Assembly: GCA_009691785.1 (NCBI GenBank)
Contig: SIAM01000010.1
Coordinates: 1 to 57,211 of the forward strand
DNA length: 57,211 nucleotides
Reading direction: 5' to 3'
Source of the DNA: Phycisphaerales bacterium
GTDB taxonomy: Bacteria; Planctomycetota; Phycisphaerae; Phycisphaerales; SM1A02
The translations under genes were made by a program, and so were the position numbers. Under the pieces are notes generated by a model. It had not been told where the DNA came from, made no database searches, and saw nothing but the letters and a program-made list of their open reading frames with translations. Shown here piece after piece: positions 8,003 through 16,714 of the stretch; positions within the stretch are counted from its first letter, which is position 1; every line of letters starts with the position of its first letter.

Positions 8003-11000
8003 TCAGAATGGATTTGGCGGCGATGTCCTATGCGAAGTAGCCGTCGCGGAACGAATGGCGTCGTCGTTGTCCGCGACAATTTCAGAGGCGCTTAACCACT
8101 CAGTCGCCAAGGCGCGGATTGATTTCTCATCAAGTGAAAGAAGCGTGCCGTCCACCGCCGACTCATGCAAACGCGCGAAGAACGCGCCCCAAGAATTTCG
8201 CCGCTCCGGTTCGGCGGCGGCGCGCACCACCATTTCCGTGACCGCGTCGCGCCCGGCGCGCTCTGAAAGTTTTCCGCGAACACCAAGCGGCACAAGCCAG
8301 GAAAGCGTTCGAATAACTTTTGCAGGCCAATCGCTTGAGCGGAAATCAAGGCGAATAAAGCGGCCAAATACCGTGACTTCAATGCGGTTTAAAAAGCGAC
8401 GCTCCATGCGGTCGCCGCGGCCGGCGCGCACATCCAGTCGACGGCGCGTGAGCCTGCGTTGCTCCAAACTTGTGCTCATGGTGGCCACGAACACAAGGTC
8501 ACGAATCAACATCACCTCCGCCAGCGGAAGCGGCGCGTACACCAAAAGTGGCCATCCGTCATTGGCGGAATCCGCGCGCGCCAAGCCGCGCAACAAGCGC
8601 GCGTATGTTTCCGCGTACGTCATGCCGCCCCACAACCAACATCGATGAAGACCCGTGACCGCGTCGCGCCGCGCCGCGCGACCAACGCGCGTTCCCGAAA
8701 GCGGCGACATGGTCTGCAACAACTCGCGCATCAATAAACGAAATCGTCCGCGCGAACGGCGCGCGAAGAAACCACTTTCAGAAATTTCCAAATCAATGCG
8801 GCGCACCAAACGCGCCAGGCCTTCCGGACCGCGATCCTTGATCTCGCCCGCGCCCAGCGGCAAATTCATCAGGCGTGTGCGCTCGGCCGCAAGCACTCGG
8901 CCATATTGCATGGCTTGCACGCAACGGCCGTATCCGCGCTCTTCAATGCGGCGAACCGCCGCTTCCAAAGCGCTTTCACTCACGGGAAGAAGCCCTTGTT
9001 GAAAGGCCATTCCAAGCAAAACCAAATCCGTCAGGCGCTCGGTTAAAAATGTTCTTCGACAAATGTTGGCGACATCCATCAACAACACGCCGTCGCCGCG
9101 GCACATGTACGACGCGGCCATGGGCAACTCGCCCGCGGCCTTGAAATCTTCGGCGTCCACTTGATCATCAAGTAAGCCCGTGTTGGCGACCAAGTATGTG
9201 CGATCGCGATGGGCCACACGCAAAAACGGATCGGGTCCAAGCGCGCGAACAGTCTCCACCGCGTCAAGGCCAATCACCACGTCGGCCTCGCCATATGGAA
9301 TTTGCGTGGCGAATGTTGAGGCGATGGCGTCCAAACTTGTGAAGACAACTTGACTCCACGCGCGGCGACCTGGACCAATTGGAATGGATTGCGAAACGGC
9401 TTGCACGCGGTAGCCCATGGAGCGGCCCGCTTCACACAGCGCAAGCGCCGCAAGCCCCGGCGCCTCACCACGCCAACCTGCAAGATGCGCGCGCCAACGA
9501 CCGCTGTCGGCGTGAATAATGCGCGGTGGCGCCGGACGCGGCGCGCCAGGCTGCAACTCCTCCGGTCGCGGCGGCTTGGTGCGCAAGACTTCAACTTGCT
9601 CAAGCAACGGCCGCGCGTGAAATTGAAATTGCGTGCCAGTGCGGTCCGCAAGCACCTCCACTTTGAATTCTGTTTTGAGCGGATTTGTGCCGCGTTCCAA
9701 TCCTTTTTCCACCATGATCGCCGGCGCCGCCGGGCGCACATCGCAAGCCGCTTCCGCCGACCAAATGGCGCGCTGCATTGGAACAAACCCCATGCGGTCC
9801 ACTTCGGCGAACGCGCGGTCAAGCAAATACACATCGCGCCGCGGCGGCGGACCGTCGCGGCCAATGACCACCGTAAGGCCATCGCGCAGAACTGCGGAGC
9901 GAAGCAACTCGCGAAAAGTTGGACGATCATTCAAATCGCCGCTCATGATCTCAACCGAGCCCGCGGCGTCCTGCGCAATTGCGGCGCGAGTGAGTTGCTC
10001 GATCTCGGGCGTGTCCTCACCACCCAAATCACACACCGCTAAAATTCGCGACTTGACATCGCGAGCCCCTTGACGAACGGCGGCCGCGCCCTCGCGCGCG
10101 AAGCGGCGCCGATCCCAAGTTTCAATCACCACAAATCGATCCGATTCCGGCGCTTCGCGATTCTCAAAAATAATTCCCGTGCGGATTCCTTGCGCCCCCG
10201 TCTCAATGCGCGACGAGAATTGATCCGCAACTTCCCTGACAATGGAGCGCAGCGAATCCATGGCGCCGGAAACTCCAATGCCCTCGCCGCGGTCAGGCAC
10301 TTCTATGCTTTCGGTCTGCGCCACCACATCCAAGAGCCTCTCTTGCACCATTAATGACGGGCGAATACGGCTTAAAAGATGCGCGATCTTGCGCGCCAAA
10401 ATAGACGGTCGGGTGGCGTCATTCATTTCCAAAACTGGTTCCACCGCGCCATCCGACGGAAGTCGATCCCACCAAATCGCCGCGATTTTTTCACCGCCGC
10501 GGCGCGCCTGCTCCGCCACTTGCAACACTTCGCGCGCCAACATGCCGGGCCGCGGTTCTAGCACAACAACATTCGCGCAGCGCGACAACAATCGCACCAA
10601 CGACGCGCCGTCAAGCGGATGCGACATTGAAAGCGCCAACAACGGAACGCGCCCGGACAAACCCAATTCCTCCAGCAGATGGCGAATAGCCATGACGCAC
10701 GTACCCATGGCGATCATTCCCCACGGTTCCATTTCTCCAGGCGAAGGCATGGCGCTTAATTGATTCAACTCCAACCGACGCGCTATGGCCAGCGGTTCCT
10801 CGCGCTCGGCGCCGCGCGTGGGCCTGCGATTGCGCCGCAACTCCAGCGCCGCGTCCGCACGATCAAGCATCCGATTGGGTTCCACTTCAAGCGTGTCCAT
10901 GGAGCGCAACAATCCAACATGCGCGATCAACGCCACCACGCGCTCGGTGGCTTGCGCAAAGCGAAACGCGTCCTGAATTCCAATTCGCAAACCCGCCACG

Positions 11001-11482
11001 GTGCTTGGCGTCAAACATGGCAAGCCCAACTGCGACGCGCTTTGCAGCGGACACGCCATGGATGACAAATATGGATTGTCCTCCAACACCAACACAACGC
11101 GACCTTCGCCAGACGAACGCCCACCATCTTCGCGCGCCAACACATTCATGGCGGTGTGCAATTGATCGTTGGGAACAAACACCACGGCTCGCTTGCCTTG
11201 CGCCGCGCAACGCAACGCCAACTCAACCGCGCGCGTGGCGTCCACGCATGTGTGCAGCGCAAGTCCGTGGCGCTCGGCCACTTCAAAGGCGCGCGGCTCA
11301 ACAAGAATTCGAAACAGCATGTCCAGCGGCGGCTTGCGCGGCGCGAAGACCTCCGAAATTGGCCACTCGCATTCAAAAATACCCTTTAAAATGGCTTCAA
11401 ATGCTGTGCAAAGCACAAAGCCCTCGGCGCGCGCAACGGGCGGCGTCCACGCATTAAGTTGATCGCGTCCAAATACACTCAC
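8003..11482 (-). CDS. Indolepyruvate:ferredoxin oxidoreductase-like protein lacking Fe-S ligands
   Basis: A 1159-residue protein with the order seen in single-chain 2-oxoacid/indolepyruvate ferredoxin oxidoreductases. An N-terminal region (1-400) resembles the IorA pyrimidine/transketolase-like part. A gamma domain follows around residues 670-860 (MGYRVQAVSQSIPIGPGRR, IPYGEADVVIGLDAVET). The C-terminus is DUF6537-like (after about 900). In active relatives a cysteine-rich ferredoxin segment precedes the gamma domain. Here the aligned stretch (AEAACDVRPAAPA through GTNPLKTEF) keeps PLKTEF but only one cysteine. I also cannot find the GDG...N thiamine-diphosphate motif. It may thus be a structural relative with altered chemistry. 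Its start overlaps the HAD phosphatase stop by 4 bp. Confidence 0.75.
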   Translation of the reverse strand: MSVFGRDQLNAWTPPVARAEGFVLCTAFEAILKGIFECEWPISEVFAPRKPPLDMLFRILVEPRAFEVAERHGLALHTCVDATRAVELALRCAAQGKRAVVFVPNDQLHTAMNVLAREDGGRSSGEGRVVLVLEDNPYLSSMACPLQSASQLGLPCLTPSTVAGLRIGIQDAFRFAQATERVVALIAHVGLLRSMDTLEVEPNRMLDRADAALELRRNRRPTRGAEREEPLAIARRLELNQLSAMPSPGEMEPWGMIAMGTCVMAIRHLLEELGLSGRVPLLALSMSHPLDGASLVRLLSRCANVVVLEPRPGMLAREVLQVAEQARRGGEKIAAIWWDRLPSDGAVEPVLEMNDATRPSILARKIAHLLSRIRPSLMVQERLLDVVAQTESIEVPDRGEGIGVSGAMDSLRSIVREVADQFSSRIETGAQGIRTGIIFENREAPESDRFVVIETWDRRRFAREGAAAVRQGARDVKSRILAVCDLGGEDTPEIEQLTRAAIAQDAAGSVEIMSGDLNDRPTFRELLRSAVLRDGLTVVIGRDGPPPRRDVYLLDRAFAEVDRMGFVPMQRAIWSAEAACDVRPAAPAIMVEKGLERGTNPLKTEFKVEVLADRTGTQFQFHARPLLEQVEVLRTKPPRPEELQPGAPRPAPPRIIHADSGRWRAHLAGWRGEAPGLAALALCEAGRSMGYRVQAVSQSIPIGPGRRAWSQVVFTSLDAIASTFATQIPYGEADVVIGLDAVETVRALGPDPFLRVAHRDRTYLVANTGLLDDQVDAEDFKAAGELPMAASYMCRGDGVLLMDVANICRRTFLTERLTDLVLLGMAFQQGLLPVSESALEAAVRRIEERGYGRCVQAMQYGRVLAAERTRLMNLPLGAGEIKDRGPEGLARLVRRIDLEISESGFFARRSRGRFRLLMRELLQTMSPLSGTRVGRAARRDAVTGLHRCWLWGGMTYAETYARLLRGLARADSANDGWPLLVYAPLPLAEVMLIRDLVFVATMSTSLEQRRLTRRRLDVRAGRGDRMERRFLNRIEVTVFGRFIRLDFRSSDWPAKVIRTLSWLVPLGVRGKLSERAGRDAVTEMVVRAAAEPERRNSWGAFFARLHESAVDGTLLSLDEKSIRALATEWLSASEIVADNDDAIRSATATSHRTSPPNPF

Positions 11483-12372
11483 ATTGTGGATCGTACCGAG
11501 TGCGCGCAGATGGCTCCGCTTAAAATTTGTTCAACCACGTGCGCGAAACCATCGTCATGATGGTGCGGCGCGATGTGCTTGGCCAATGGACGAAGCTCCG
11601 CATGCGCGTTCTGCATGGCAATTCCAACGCCAGCCTCGCGCACCATGATGAGATCATTCAGCCCGTCGCCAATGGCAAACACCTGCTTGTTGCTAAGACC
11701 ATGTCGGTCGCGCAATTTCTGAATCATGGTCCACTTGTCGGTACCCACTGAATAAATTTCTAGAAGATGCGTCTCGCTTCCAATGGCTGCGTTGGATGTG
11801 ACGGCGCTCCACGATTGCATGCTGGCCTGCCCATGAAATTGCTCGCGCATGGCGGCGCACACCGGCGCCAACACATCGCCGCGCTCCACCGCACCCACAC
11901 GCAGCACATGATCAAATCCTAATTTTTCCAAATCTTCAATCGTGTCCACGCGCCGCACATCCACTTGATGCGCCTTCAACCACCACTCGGTGGCTGGATT
12001 GACATGCCCTGTTCCAACCAAACAATAATCGTGGCAACTTGAATCGTGATCGCGCAACAAGTGCGCCAGCAATCCGCGCTCCAGCACCGCCAAGGTCAAG
12101 CGCCGGACCAGCGCGGGGTCAATGGCAAGGCACTCGATGGTTTTTCCAGTGACCGCATCGCTGAGCACGCTTCCGCCGGAGGTGACGGCCACGCCTGTGG
12201 CATTGATCACCTCAAAAATGCGGCGTGATTCACGCCACGATCGACCTGTTGCGGGCACAACCTTGTAGCCCGCGTCGCGCAAGTCGCCAATGGCTTTGAT
12301 ATTGCGCGGCGAAACCTTGCCGCTTGAATCAAGCAGCGTTCCATCAAGATCGACGGCGATTAAACCTTTCAC
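11479..12372 (-). CDS. Cof-type HAD-superfamily phosphatase
   Basis: A 297-residue haloacid dehalogenase hydrolase of the Cof/IIB type. Motif I is VDLDGTLLDSSG at the N-terminus (nucleophile Asp), motif II VPATGRSWRESR, and motif IV GDGLNDLIMVREAGVGIAM near the C-terminus. Such enzymes dephosphorylate sugar phosphates or flavin/PLP-type cofactors in the cytoplasm; the substrate is unknown. GTG at 12372 is chosen because it places DxDGT six codons in, as in the family. An in-frame ATG at 12396 is possible. The IOR-like gene starts within its stop codon, so the two are coupled. Confidence 0.85.
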   Translation of the reverse strand: MKGLIAVDLDGTLLDSSGKVSPRNIKAIGDLRDAGYKVVPATGRSWRESRRIFEVINATGVAVTSGGSVLSDAVTGKTIECLAIDPALVRRLTLAVLERGLLAHLLRDHDSSCHDYCLVGTGHVNPATEWWLKAHQVDVRRVDTIEDLEKLGFDHVLRVGAVERGDVLAPVCAAMREQFHGQASMQSWSAVTSNAAIGSETHLLEIYSVGTDKWTMIQKLRDRHGLSNKQVFAIGDGLNDLIMVREAGVGIAMQNAHAELRPLAKHIAPHHHDDGFAHVVEQILSGAICAHSVRSTM

Positions 12373-12433
12373 GTTTGCAGCATAGGGGCAACGCATTTGA
12401 AAGTCGCCGCTTCTCGCTACACTCTTGCTCCTT

Positions 12434-13264
12434 ATGGACAACCGACTCAAAGACATTCAACATGGAACGCTCACCGAAAGCCGCCTGAACAGCGATTTTC
12501 TTTTCTGGCTCAAGACCCAAGGACCCAACTATTTGCTGCTCGCCATGCTGGTGTTGTGCGGCTTCATGGGTTTCAAATGGTGGGAAAATCGCGCCGAACA
12601 AAGTCGCGATGGCGCGTGGAATGAATTTATAAGCGCGAAAACTCCGCTGGAATTGATCGAGGTTGCCAATAAAAATATTGGAACGGATTCAATCTCACAA
12701 TTGGCCACGCTCAACGCGGCCGACGCGTACATGAATTCGCTACAAACCAACAAGCGATTTGATCGCGAAGTTGACGCGGCGGACTCCACCTTGACACCGG
12801 AAATGCGCGTTGAATATTTGGCCGAGGCCGATCGTCTTTACGCCAAAGTTGCCACCGAAGGCGCGCAAGCAACTGGACCCGCAACCCTGCTGACGGTGGC
12901 CGCTCTATTTGGTCGTGCCGCCGTTTCGGAAACAAAGAATGATGCAACGCAAGCCGCTTCGTTCTTGACTCAAGCCCAGGAACTCGCCGCAAAAACATAT
13001 CCGCAATTGTCCACGATCGCCGAAAATCGCAAGCAATCATTGCCGCAACTCGCACAAATTCGCGACATGCCTTCGCGTCCAGTGGATCCAAACGCGCCGA
13101 CTGATACCTCCGCAAGCACGCAGAATTTGTTGATGCCCCCCAGCATGAACCCGCCAACCGCCATGCCGCTTCGCATCACTCCAACCGAAACTCCAGCGGC
13201 AACTGAGCCAGCGACCGAGCCCGCCGCGCCCGCCGCGCCCGCCGCGCCCGCTTTACCAAAGTAA
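12434..13264 (+). CDS. Membrane-anchored helical (TPR-like) protein
   Basis: Function not recognised. The 276-residue protein has an N-terminal cytoplasmic stretch of about 30 residues, one membrane helix (YLLLAMLVLCGFMGFKWWEN) and a helical ectodomain. This layout resembles YfgM/TPR_21-type proteins, which sit at the Sec translocon or handle envelope protein quality control. The match is by layout only. The last 60 residues are proline/alanine/threonine-rich and end in AAPAAPAAPA, a three-codon repeat. The frame also opens at a TTG (12425). The RluA gene follows immediately (stop at 13264), suggesting an operon. It is divergent from the HAD phosphatase. Confidence 0.6.
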   Translation: MDNRLKDIQHGTLTESRLNSDFLFWLKTQGPNYLLLAMLVLCGFMGFKWWENRAEQSRDGAWNEFISAKTPLELIEVANKNIGTDSISQLATLNAADAYMNSLQTNKRFDREVDAADSTLTPEMRVEYLAEADRLYAKVATEGAQATGPATLLTVAALFGRAAVSETKNDATQAASFLTQAQELAAKTYPQLSTIAENRKQSLPQLAQIRDMPSRPVDPNAPTDTSASTQNLLMPPSMNPPTAMPLRITPTETPAATEPATEPAAPAAPAAPALPK

Positions 13265-13273
13265 TTGCGCACA

Positions 13274-14398
13274 GTGAATGAGATAGAGCCCAACGAGATC
13301 AATCCGGAGGAACTTCAGGCGCTCTATGAAGGTCAAGAAGGCGACGACGACACGCCGATCAAGGTGACCTTTATATTGCAGCGCGACTTGGACAAGCGCC
13401 TTGATCGCTACTTGGTCGACCGCATTCCATTTCTCAGCCGCACGTCGCTGCAGCGCTTGATCCACGAGCAAAGCATCACGGTCAACGGCCGCATTCCAAA
13501 GCCCAGCACCAAGCTTCACAAGGGCGACACAATTATCGCGGTGCTTCCGCCGCCGCCTTCAAGCGAGGTTCCACCTGACGAAATTCCGCTGGACATTGTG
13601 CATGAGGACAACGACATTATTGTTGTCAACAAGCAAGCTGGTTTGCTCGTGCATCCGGCGCGCAATTACAAACGCGGCACGCTCATCAACGCGTTGGCGT
13701 GGCATTTTCTGCATCGCTCGCAAGGCGCGCTCAGTGAAGTTGGCAAGGAGTTCGCGCGTCCCGGCGTTGTGCATCGGCTTGATCGCTGGACCACCGGCGT
13801 CATGGTGGCGGCCAAGACCGACACCGCGCACTGGCGCATCGCCAAACAATTTGAGAATCGCACCACCGAGAAACGCTACTTGGCCCTGGTGCATGGAACG
13901 CCGGAGCCCGTCACCGATTTGATTGATTTACCGCTGGGAAAGCACGCAACCATCCGCGAGTTATACGCCGTGCGCTGGGGCGATGAGGGCAAAGAGAGCC
14001 GCACTATTTATAGAACCATTGAGCGCTACGACGGCTACTCGCTGGTTGAATTGGAATTGCTCACGGGGCGCACGCATCAAATCCGCGTTCACATGAGCCA
14101 CTTGGGCTGGCCCATTGTGGGCGACGACATGTACGACGGCAAGCGGCTGACCGCCGCGGAGTTGGGCATTGATGTTGGCGACACCAAACGCATTGTCATG
14201 GATCGACAAGCGCTGCACGCGGCCATGTTGCGCTTTGAACATCCGTCGTCGCGCGAGAAAGTCACCTTCACCGGCGCGGTGCCCGCCGACTTTCGCGAGA
14301 TTATTTTTGCGCTGCGTAAAAAAGGCTACGAGTCCGTGGACGCGGTTGGCTCCACGCTGTCGCTGGAAAAACTTGGCTTGTCACGAAGCGAAAGTTGA
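13274..14398 (+). CDS. RluA-family 23S rRNA/tRNA pseudouridine synthase
   Basis: A 374-residue pseudouridine synthase with an N-terminal S4 RNA-binding domain (RLDRYLVDRIPFLSRTSLQR, residues about 37-100) and an RluA catalytic domain. The catalytic aspartate is in VVHRLDRWTTGVMVAAK (about residue 175). LLTGRTHQIRVHMSHLGWPI is the second family motif. The combination of S4 and RluA domains is typical of RluC/RluD, which modify 23S rRNA helices; I cannot assign the target site. A GTG start at 13274 is preferred over an in-frame TTG at 13265 directly after the upstream stop. A 50-residue C-terminal part extends past the normal end. Confidence 0.9.
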   Translation: MNEIEPNEINPEELQALYEGQEGDDDTPIKVTFILQRDLDKRLDRYLVDRIPFLSRTSLQRLIHEQSITVNGRIPKPSTKLHKGDTIIAVLPPPPSSEVPPDEIPLDIVHEDNDIIVVNKQAGLLVHPARNYKRGTLINALAWHFLHRSQGALSEVGKEFARPGVVHRLDRWTTGVMVAAKTDTAHWRIAKQFENRTTEKRYLALVHGTPEPVTDLIDLPLGKHATIRELYAVRWGDEGKESRTIYRTIERYDGYSLVELELLTGRTHQIRVHMSHLGWPIVGDDMYDGKRLTAAELGIDVGDTKRIVMDRQALHAAMLRFEHPSSREKVTFTGAVPADFREIIFALRKKGYESVDAVGSTLSLEKLGLSRSES

Positions 14399-14414
14399 AC
14401 GCGCGCGGCACACA

Positions 14415-15083
14415 TTAAAATGCCACATCCAAATCCATGGCCGCAGCAAGCCGCGCCTCATACTCCGGGGCTGGTATTTCAACGCCACCAAAACTTAGCA
14501 CCAGCGAGTTTGAATATTGGCTGTCTAGCAAGGCAAATTGCTTGGATTTCAAGTGCGTGACCAGCCAATGCAAACACGCCTTGCTGGCGTTGCCGGCGCC
14601 CGCGTTGCGCAGCACAAACATGCTTTCGCCAAAGAACGCGCCGCCAAGTGAGACTCCGTACAAGCCCCCCACCAACTTGTCATCCAGCCACGCCTCCACA
14701 CTGTGGGCAAATCCCAACTCATGCAACTTGCAATACGCCTCCACCATGGACTCCGAAATCCACGTGCGCTCTTGACCGGGCCGCGGCAACATGCAACCGC
14801 GCATCACCTGCTCAAACGCGGTGTCGGCGCGCATGCGAAATAAACTTGCGCGAATGGCGCGCTGCGAAGTGTGTGGAAGTCGAAACGCATCCAGCGGAAT
14901 CACGCAGCGCGGATCGCATGTGAAATACTCGACGATGCCGGTGTCCACGTCCGCCATTGGAAACGCGCCGCCCGCGTACGCGGCCAGCAATGATTTCGGC
15001 GAAAGATCCGCGTCGCTTGACCTGGATTCGCCTGACATGGATTCATTTGCCATGCGCCTGATTGTGTCCAATTGTCCACGCAT
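14415..15083 (-). CDS. aat: Leucyl/phenylalanyl-tRNA-protein transferase
   Basis: The 222-residue enzyme attaches Leu or Phe from aminoacyl-tRNA to proteins with N-terminal Arg or Lys, marking them for ClpS-ClpAP decay (N-end rule). Family marks are LLAAYAGGAFPMAD, ISESMVEAYCKLHELGFAHSVE, GGLYGVSLGGAFFGESMF and NASKACLHWLV followed by LDSQYSN. Length matches the family (about 230). The first residues (MRGQLDTIRRMANESMSG) look unlike the family, so a start at the internal ATG near 15050 is also possible. It is convergent with the RluA gene and divergent from a small ORF. Confidence 0.93.
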   Translation of the reverse strand: MRGQLDTIRRMANESMSGESRSSDADLSPKSLLAAYAGGAFPMADVDTGIVEYFTCDPRCVIPLDAFRLPHTSQRAIRASLFRMRADTAFEQVMRGCMLPRPGQERTWISESMVEAYCKLHELGFAHSVEAWLDDKLVGGLYGVSLGGAFFGESMFVLRNAGAGNASKACLHWLVTHLKSKQFALLDSQYSNSLVLSFGGVEIPAPEYEARLAAAMDLDVAF

Positions 15084-15150
15084 GGCAAGTGCTCCACGCG
15101 CATTGCAAATTTCAAGCCGCGCCTACACTTAGACCGATGAGTAGTTTCAT

Positions 15151-15399
15151 ATGATGTGTGGCAATGGACATCTTGACGGACAAGTGATTGCTTTCACAAG
15201 CAAATCCATTCACCACGATCACATTGTGGACTTGGTGGTGCTGTTTGACGGTCAACCAACCGCCATACCTTTAAGAATGTCCGGCCTGGCCCTTCCAGCC
15301 GGTGGCGTGGACTCCGGCAGCCGCATTCAAGTCTCTTGGCTTTCTGGACGGGTTGAATCCATCCGATTGCTGCAGTCGCCCGCCTATTTGGTGGCCTGA
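15151..15399 (+). CDS. Small hypothetical protein
   Basis: Not recognised. The 82-residue ORF begins with two ATG codons and encodes a beta-rich soluble protein (DHIVDLVVLFDGQPTAIPL, SRIQVSWLSGRVESIRLL). It contains no membrane segment, cysteine motif or repeat. Base composition is like neighbouring genes, and the spacing to the divergent aat gene (67 bp) leaves room for promoters. A small OB-like or regulatory protein is possible but unsupported. It could also be chance; I favour a real gene because no better frame covers the region. Confidence 0.4.
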   Translation: MMCGNGHLDGQVIAFTSKSIHHDHIVDLVVLFDGQPTAIPLRMSGLALPAGGVDSGSRIQVSWLSGRVESIRLLQSPAYLVA

Positions 15400-15446
15400 T
15401 CGCGCCGCATCTTTGCTTGAATTCACGATAAAAGATAGCCCATTTT

Positions 15447-15660
15447 TCAATGCGCCACGGTCTTGAGTTCAAGCGGCATTTCGGCTAAAGTTTCTCCCCT
15501 CGGGCCGTCGGTGACGAACTCCACAAGAGTCGGCGCCGCACGGGGCGTGCCGTCGCGGCTGACGGGCGCTCCTGCCTTGACGACAGCCGCGGTGCGGGGA
15601 ATGGTCCCTGAGCCGCGAAAAGAGTTCCGCGCGTGCGGGCTCTTCGGTTCAGGTTGACTT
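15447..15660 (+). ncRNA. Candidate structured RNA of unknown family
   Basis: A GC-rich island between A+T-rich flanks. It holds nested inverted repeats: CCTGAGCCG (15607-15615) with CGGTTCAGG (15645-15653). Inside are AAGAG/CTCTT (15620-15624/15640-15644) and CCGC-gcgt-GCGG (15627-15638), giving one long hairpin. A second nest pairs CCGCAC (15536-15541) with GTGCGG (15592-15597) around GCGGCT (15555-15560) and AGCCGC (15585-15590). CTTG-agtt-CAAG lies near the 5' side. A G-U pair in the first stem works on the plus strand but is A-C on the minus, so plus transcription towards tRNA-Gln is favoured. It does not show tmRNA, RNase P, SRP or known riboswitch signatures. Ends are approximate. A minus-strand 82-codon frame (15447-15695) is the rival reading. 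Confidence 0.4.
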
Positions 15661-15729
15661 TCTCGGAGCACAATCACAAGCGACACCTTCAGCACAACTC
15701 AATAGACGCTTCTCACAATCCAAAGTGGA

Positions 15730-15756
15730 TTGATCTAAAATAAAATTGGATAGAAT
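15730..15756 (+). promoter_or_regulatory. Possible promoter of tRNA-Gln
   Basis: TTGATC (15730-15735) and TAGAAT (15751-15756) resemble -35 and -10 boxes with a 15-bp spacer, shorter than the usual 17. They lie in an A+T-rich stretch and the -10 box ends 17 bp before the tRNA. The element is inferred by eye only. Confidence 0.3.
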
Positions 15757-15773
15757 GAAATCAGATTTTATTT

Positions 15774-15844
15774 TGGCCCGTGGTGTAACGGTAGCACAGG
15801 AGATTTTGGTTCTCCTTGTCCTAGTTCGAATCTAGGCGGGCCAA
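15774..15844 (+). tRNA. tRNA-Gln (anticodon TTG)
   Basis: Full cloverleaf: acceptor TGGCCCG (15774-15780) pairs with CGGGCCA (15837-15843), with discriminator A. The anticodon stem GGAGA/TCTCC encloses loop TTTTGGT, giving anticodon TTG. The T arm contains GTTCGAATC. CCA is not encoded. It is followed 70 bp later by glmU. Confidence 0.95.
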
Positions 15845-15913
15845 TTCTGGTCACACAAGAGACAGCGTCCGCGCGCAAGCGTGTTGAGTGTCGCCGCAAT
15901 TTCAAAGCCAAGC

Positions 15914-16714
15914 ATGAACAACCACACCACTCCAACTTCAAGTTCACCAGACTCCGCGATTATTTTGGCGGCAGGCAAAGGCACGCGCATGAACAGCGAC
16001 TTGCCCAAGGTCATGCACGAGGTCGCCGGTCAACCCATGGTGAAGTGGGTTGTGCACAGCGCGCGCCAAGTTGGCGCCAAAGAAATTGTTCTTGTTGTGG
16101 GCCACCGCGCCGAAGTTGTGCAAGCCGCCTTCGCCAATGAAAAGCCCGCGTGCCACTGCGTCATGCAGGTGCCGCAACAGGGAACGGGCCACGCCGTTGA
16201 TCAGGCGCGCTTGGTGTATGAACAAGGTTTGCTGGGCGAAAATGTATTCGTGTTGTGCGGCGACGGTCCGCTGATTCAAGCCCAAACACTGCACAAATTG
16301 TGGCAAAAGCATAGCAGTGAAAACGCGGCCGCAAGTCTAGCCACCAGTATTGTGAAAGACGCCAGTGGCTACGGCCGTATTGAGCGCGACGGCGCCGGAA
16401 AGTTTCTGCGCATCGTGGAGCAGAAGGACGCAACGCCCGCGCAGTTGGCCATCAAGGAAATCAATCCCAGCTACTACCTCTTCAACACCAAGGCTTTGTT
16501 TGAGGCGCTGAAACTTGTCACCAACAAGAACGTCAATGGCGAGTACTACATCACCGATGTCTTTGAACTTCTGCTCAAGCGCGGCTTGCATATCGCCGTC
16601 ATGAACGCGGTGCCTGAAGAAGAGGTGCTCAGCATCAACACACCAGAACAACTGGCGCACGTGGACGGAATTCTGCGCGCGCGAAATTGTCTTCCAATAG
16701 AAAGCACATCATGA
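15914..16714 (+). CDS. glmU: UDP-GlcNAc pyrophosphorylase domain only (truncated GlmU)
   Basis: The 266-residue protein corresponds to the N-terminal half of bifunctional GlmU. It would join GlcNAc-1-phosphate and UTP to give UDP-GlcNAc for peptidoglycan and lipopolysaccharide. AIILAAGKGTRMNSDLPKVM is the nucleotide-binding motif. VLCGDGPLI and INPSYYLFN also match GlmU. The left-handed beta-helix acetyltransferase half (about 200 residues) is absent, and prs starts at once, so glucosamine-1-phosphate acetylation must come from elsewhere. Start at 15914 gives the usual short lead-in. Its stop overlaps the prs start (ATGA). The order glmU-prs-rplY-pth is also known from Bacillus. Confidence 0.85.
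   Translation: MNNHTTPTSSSPDSAIILAAGKGTRMNSDLPKVMHEVAGQPMVKWVVHSARQVGAKEIVLVVGHRAEVVQAAFANEKPACHCVMQVPQQGTGHAVDQARLVYEQGLLGENVFVLCGDGPLIQAQTLHKLWQKHSSENAAASLATSIVKDASGYGRIERDGAGKFLRIVEQKDATPAQLAIKEINPSYYLFNTKALFEALKLVTNKNVNGEYYITDVFELLLKRGLHIAVMNAVPEEEVLSINTPEQLAHVDGILRARNCLPIESTS

Noticed and set aside
9350-10042. Long antisense frames inside the IOR-like gene
   Set aside because: Arg/Gln-rich translations without motifs; the 1159-codon frame explains the region.
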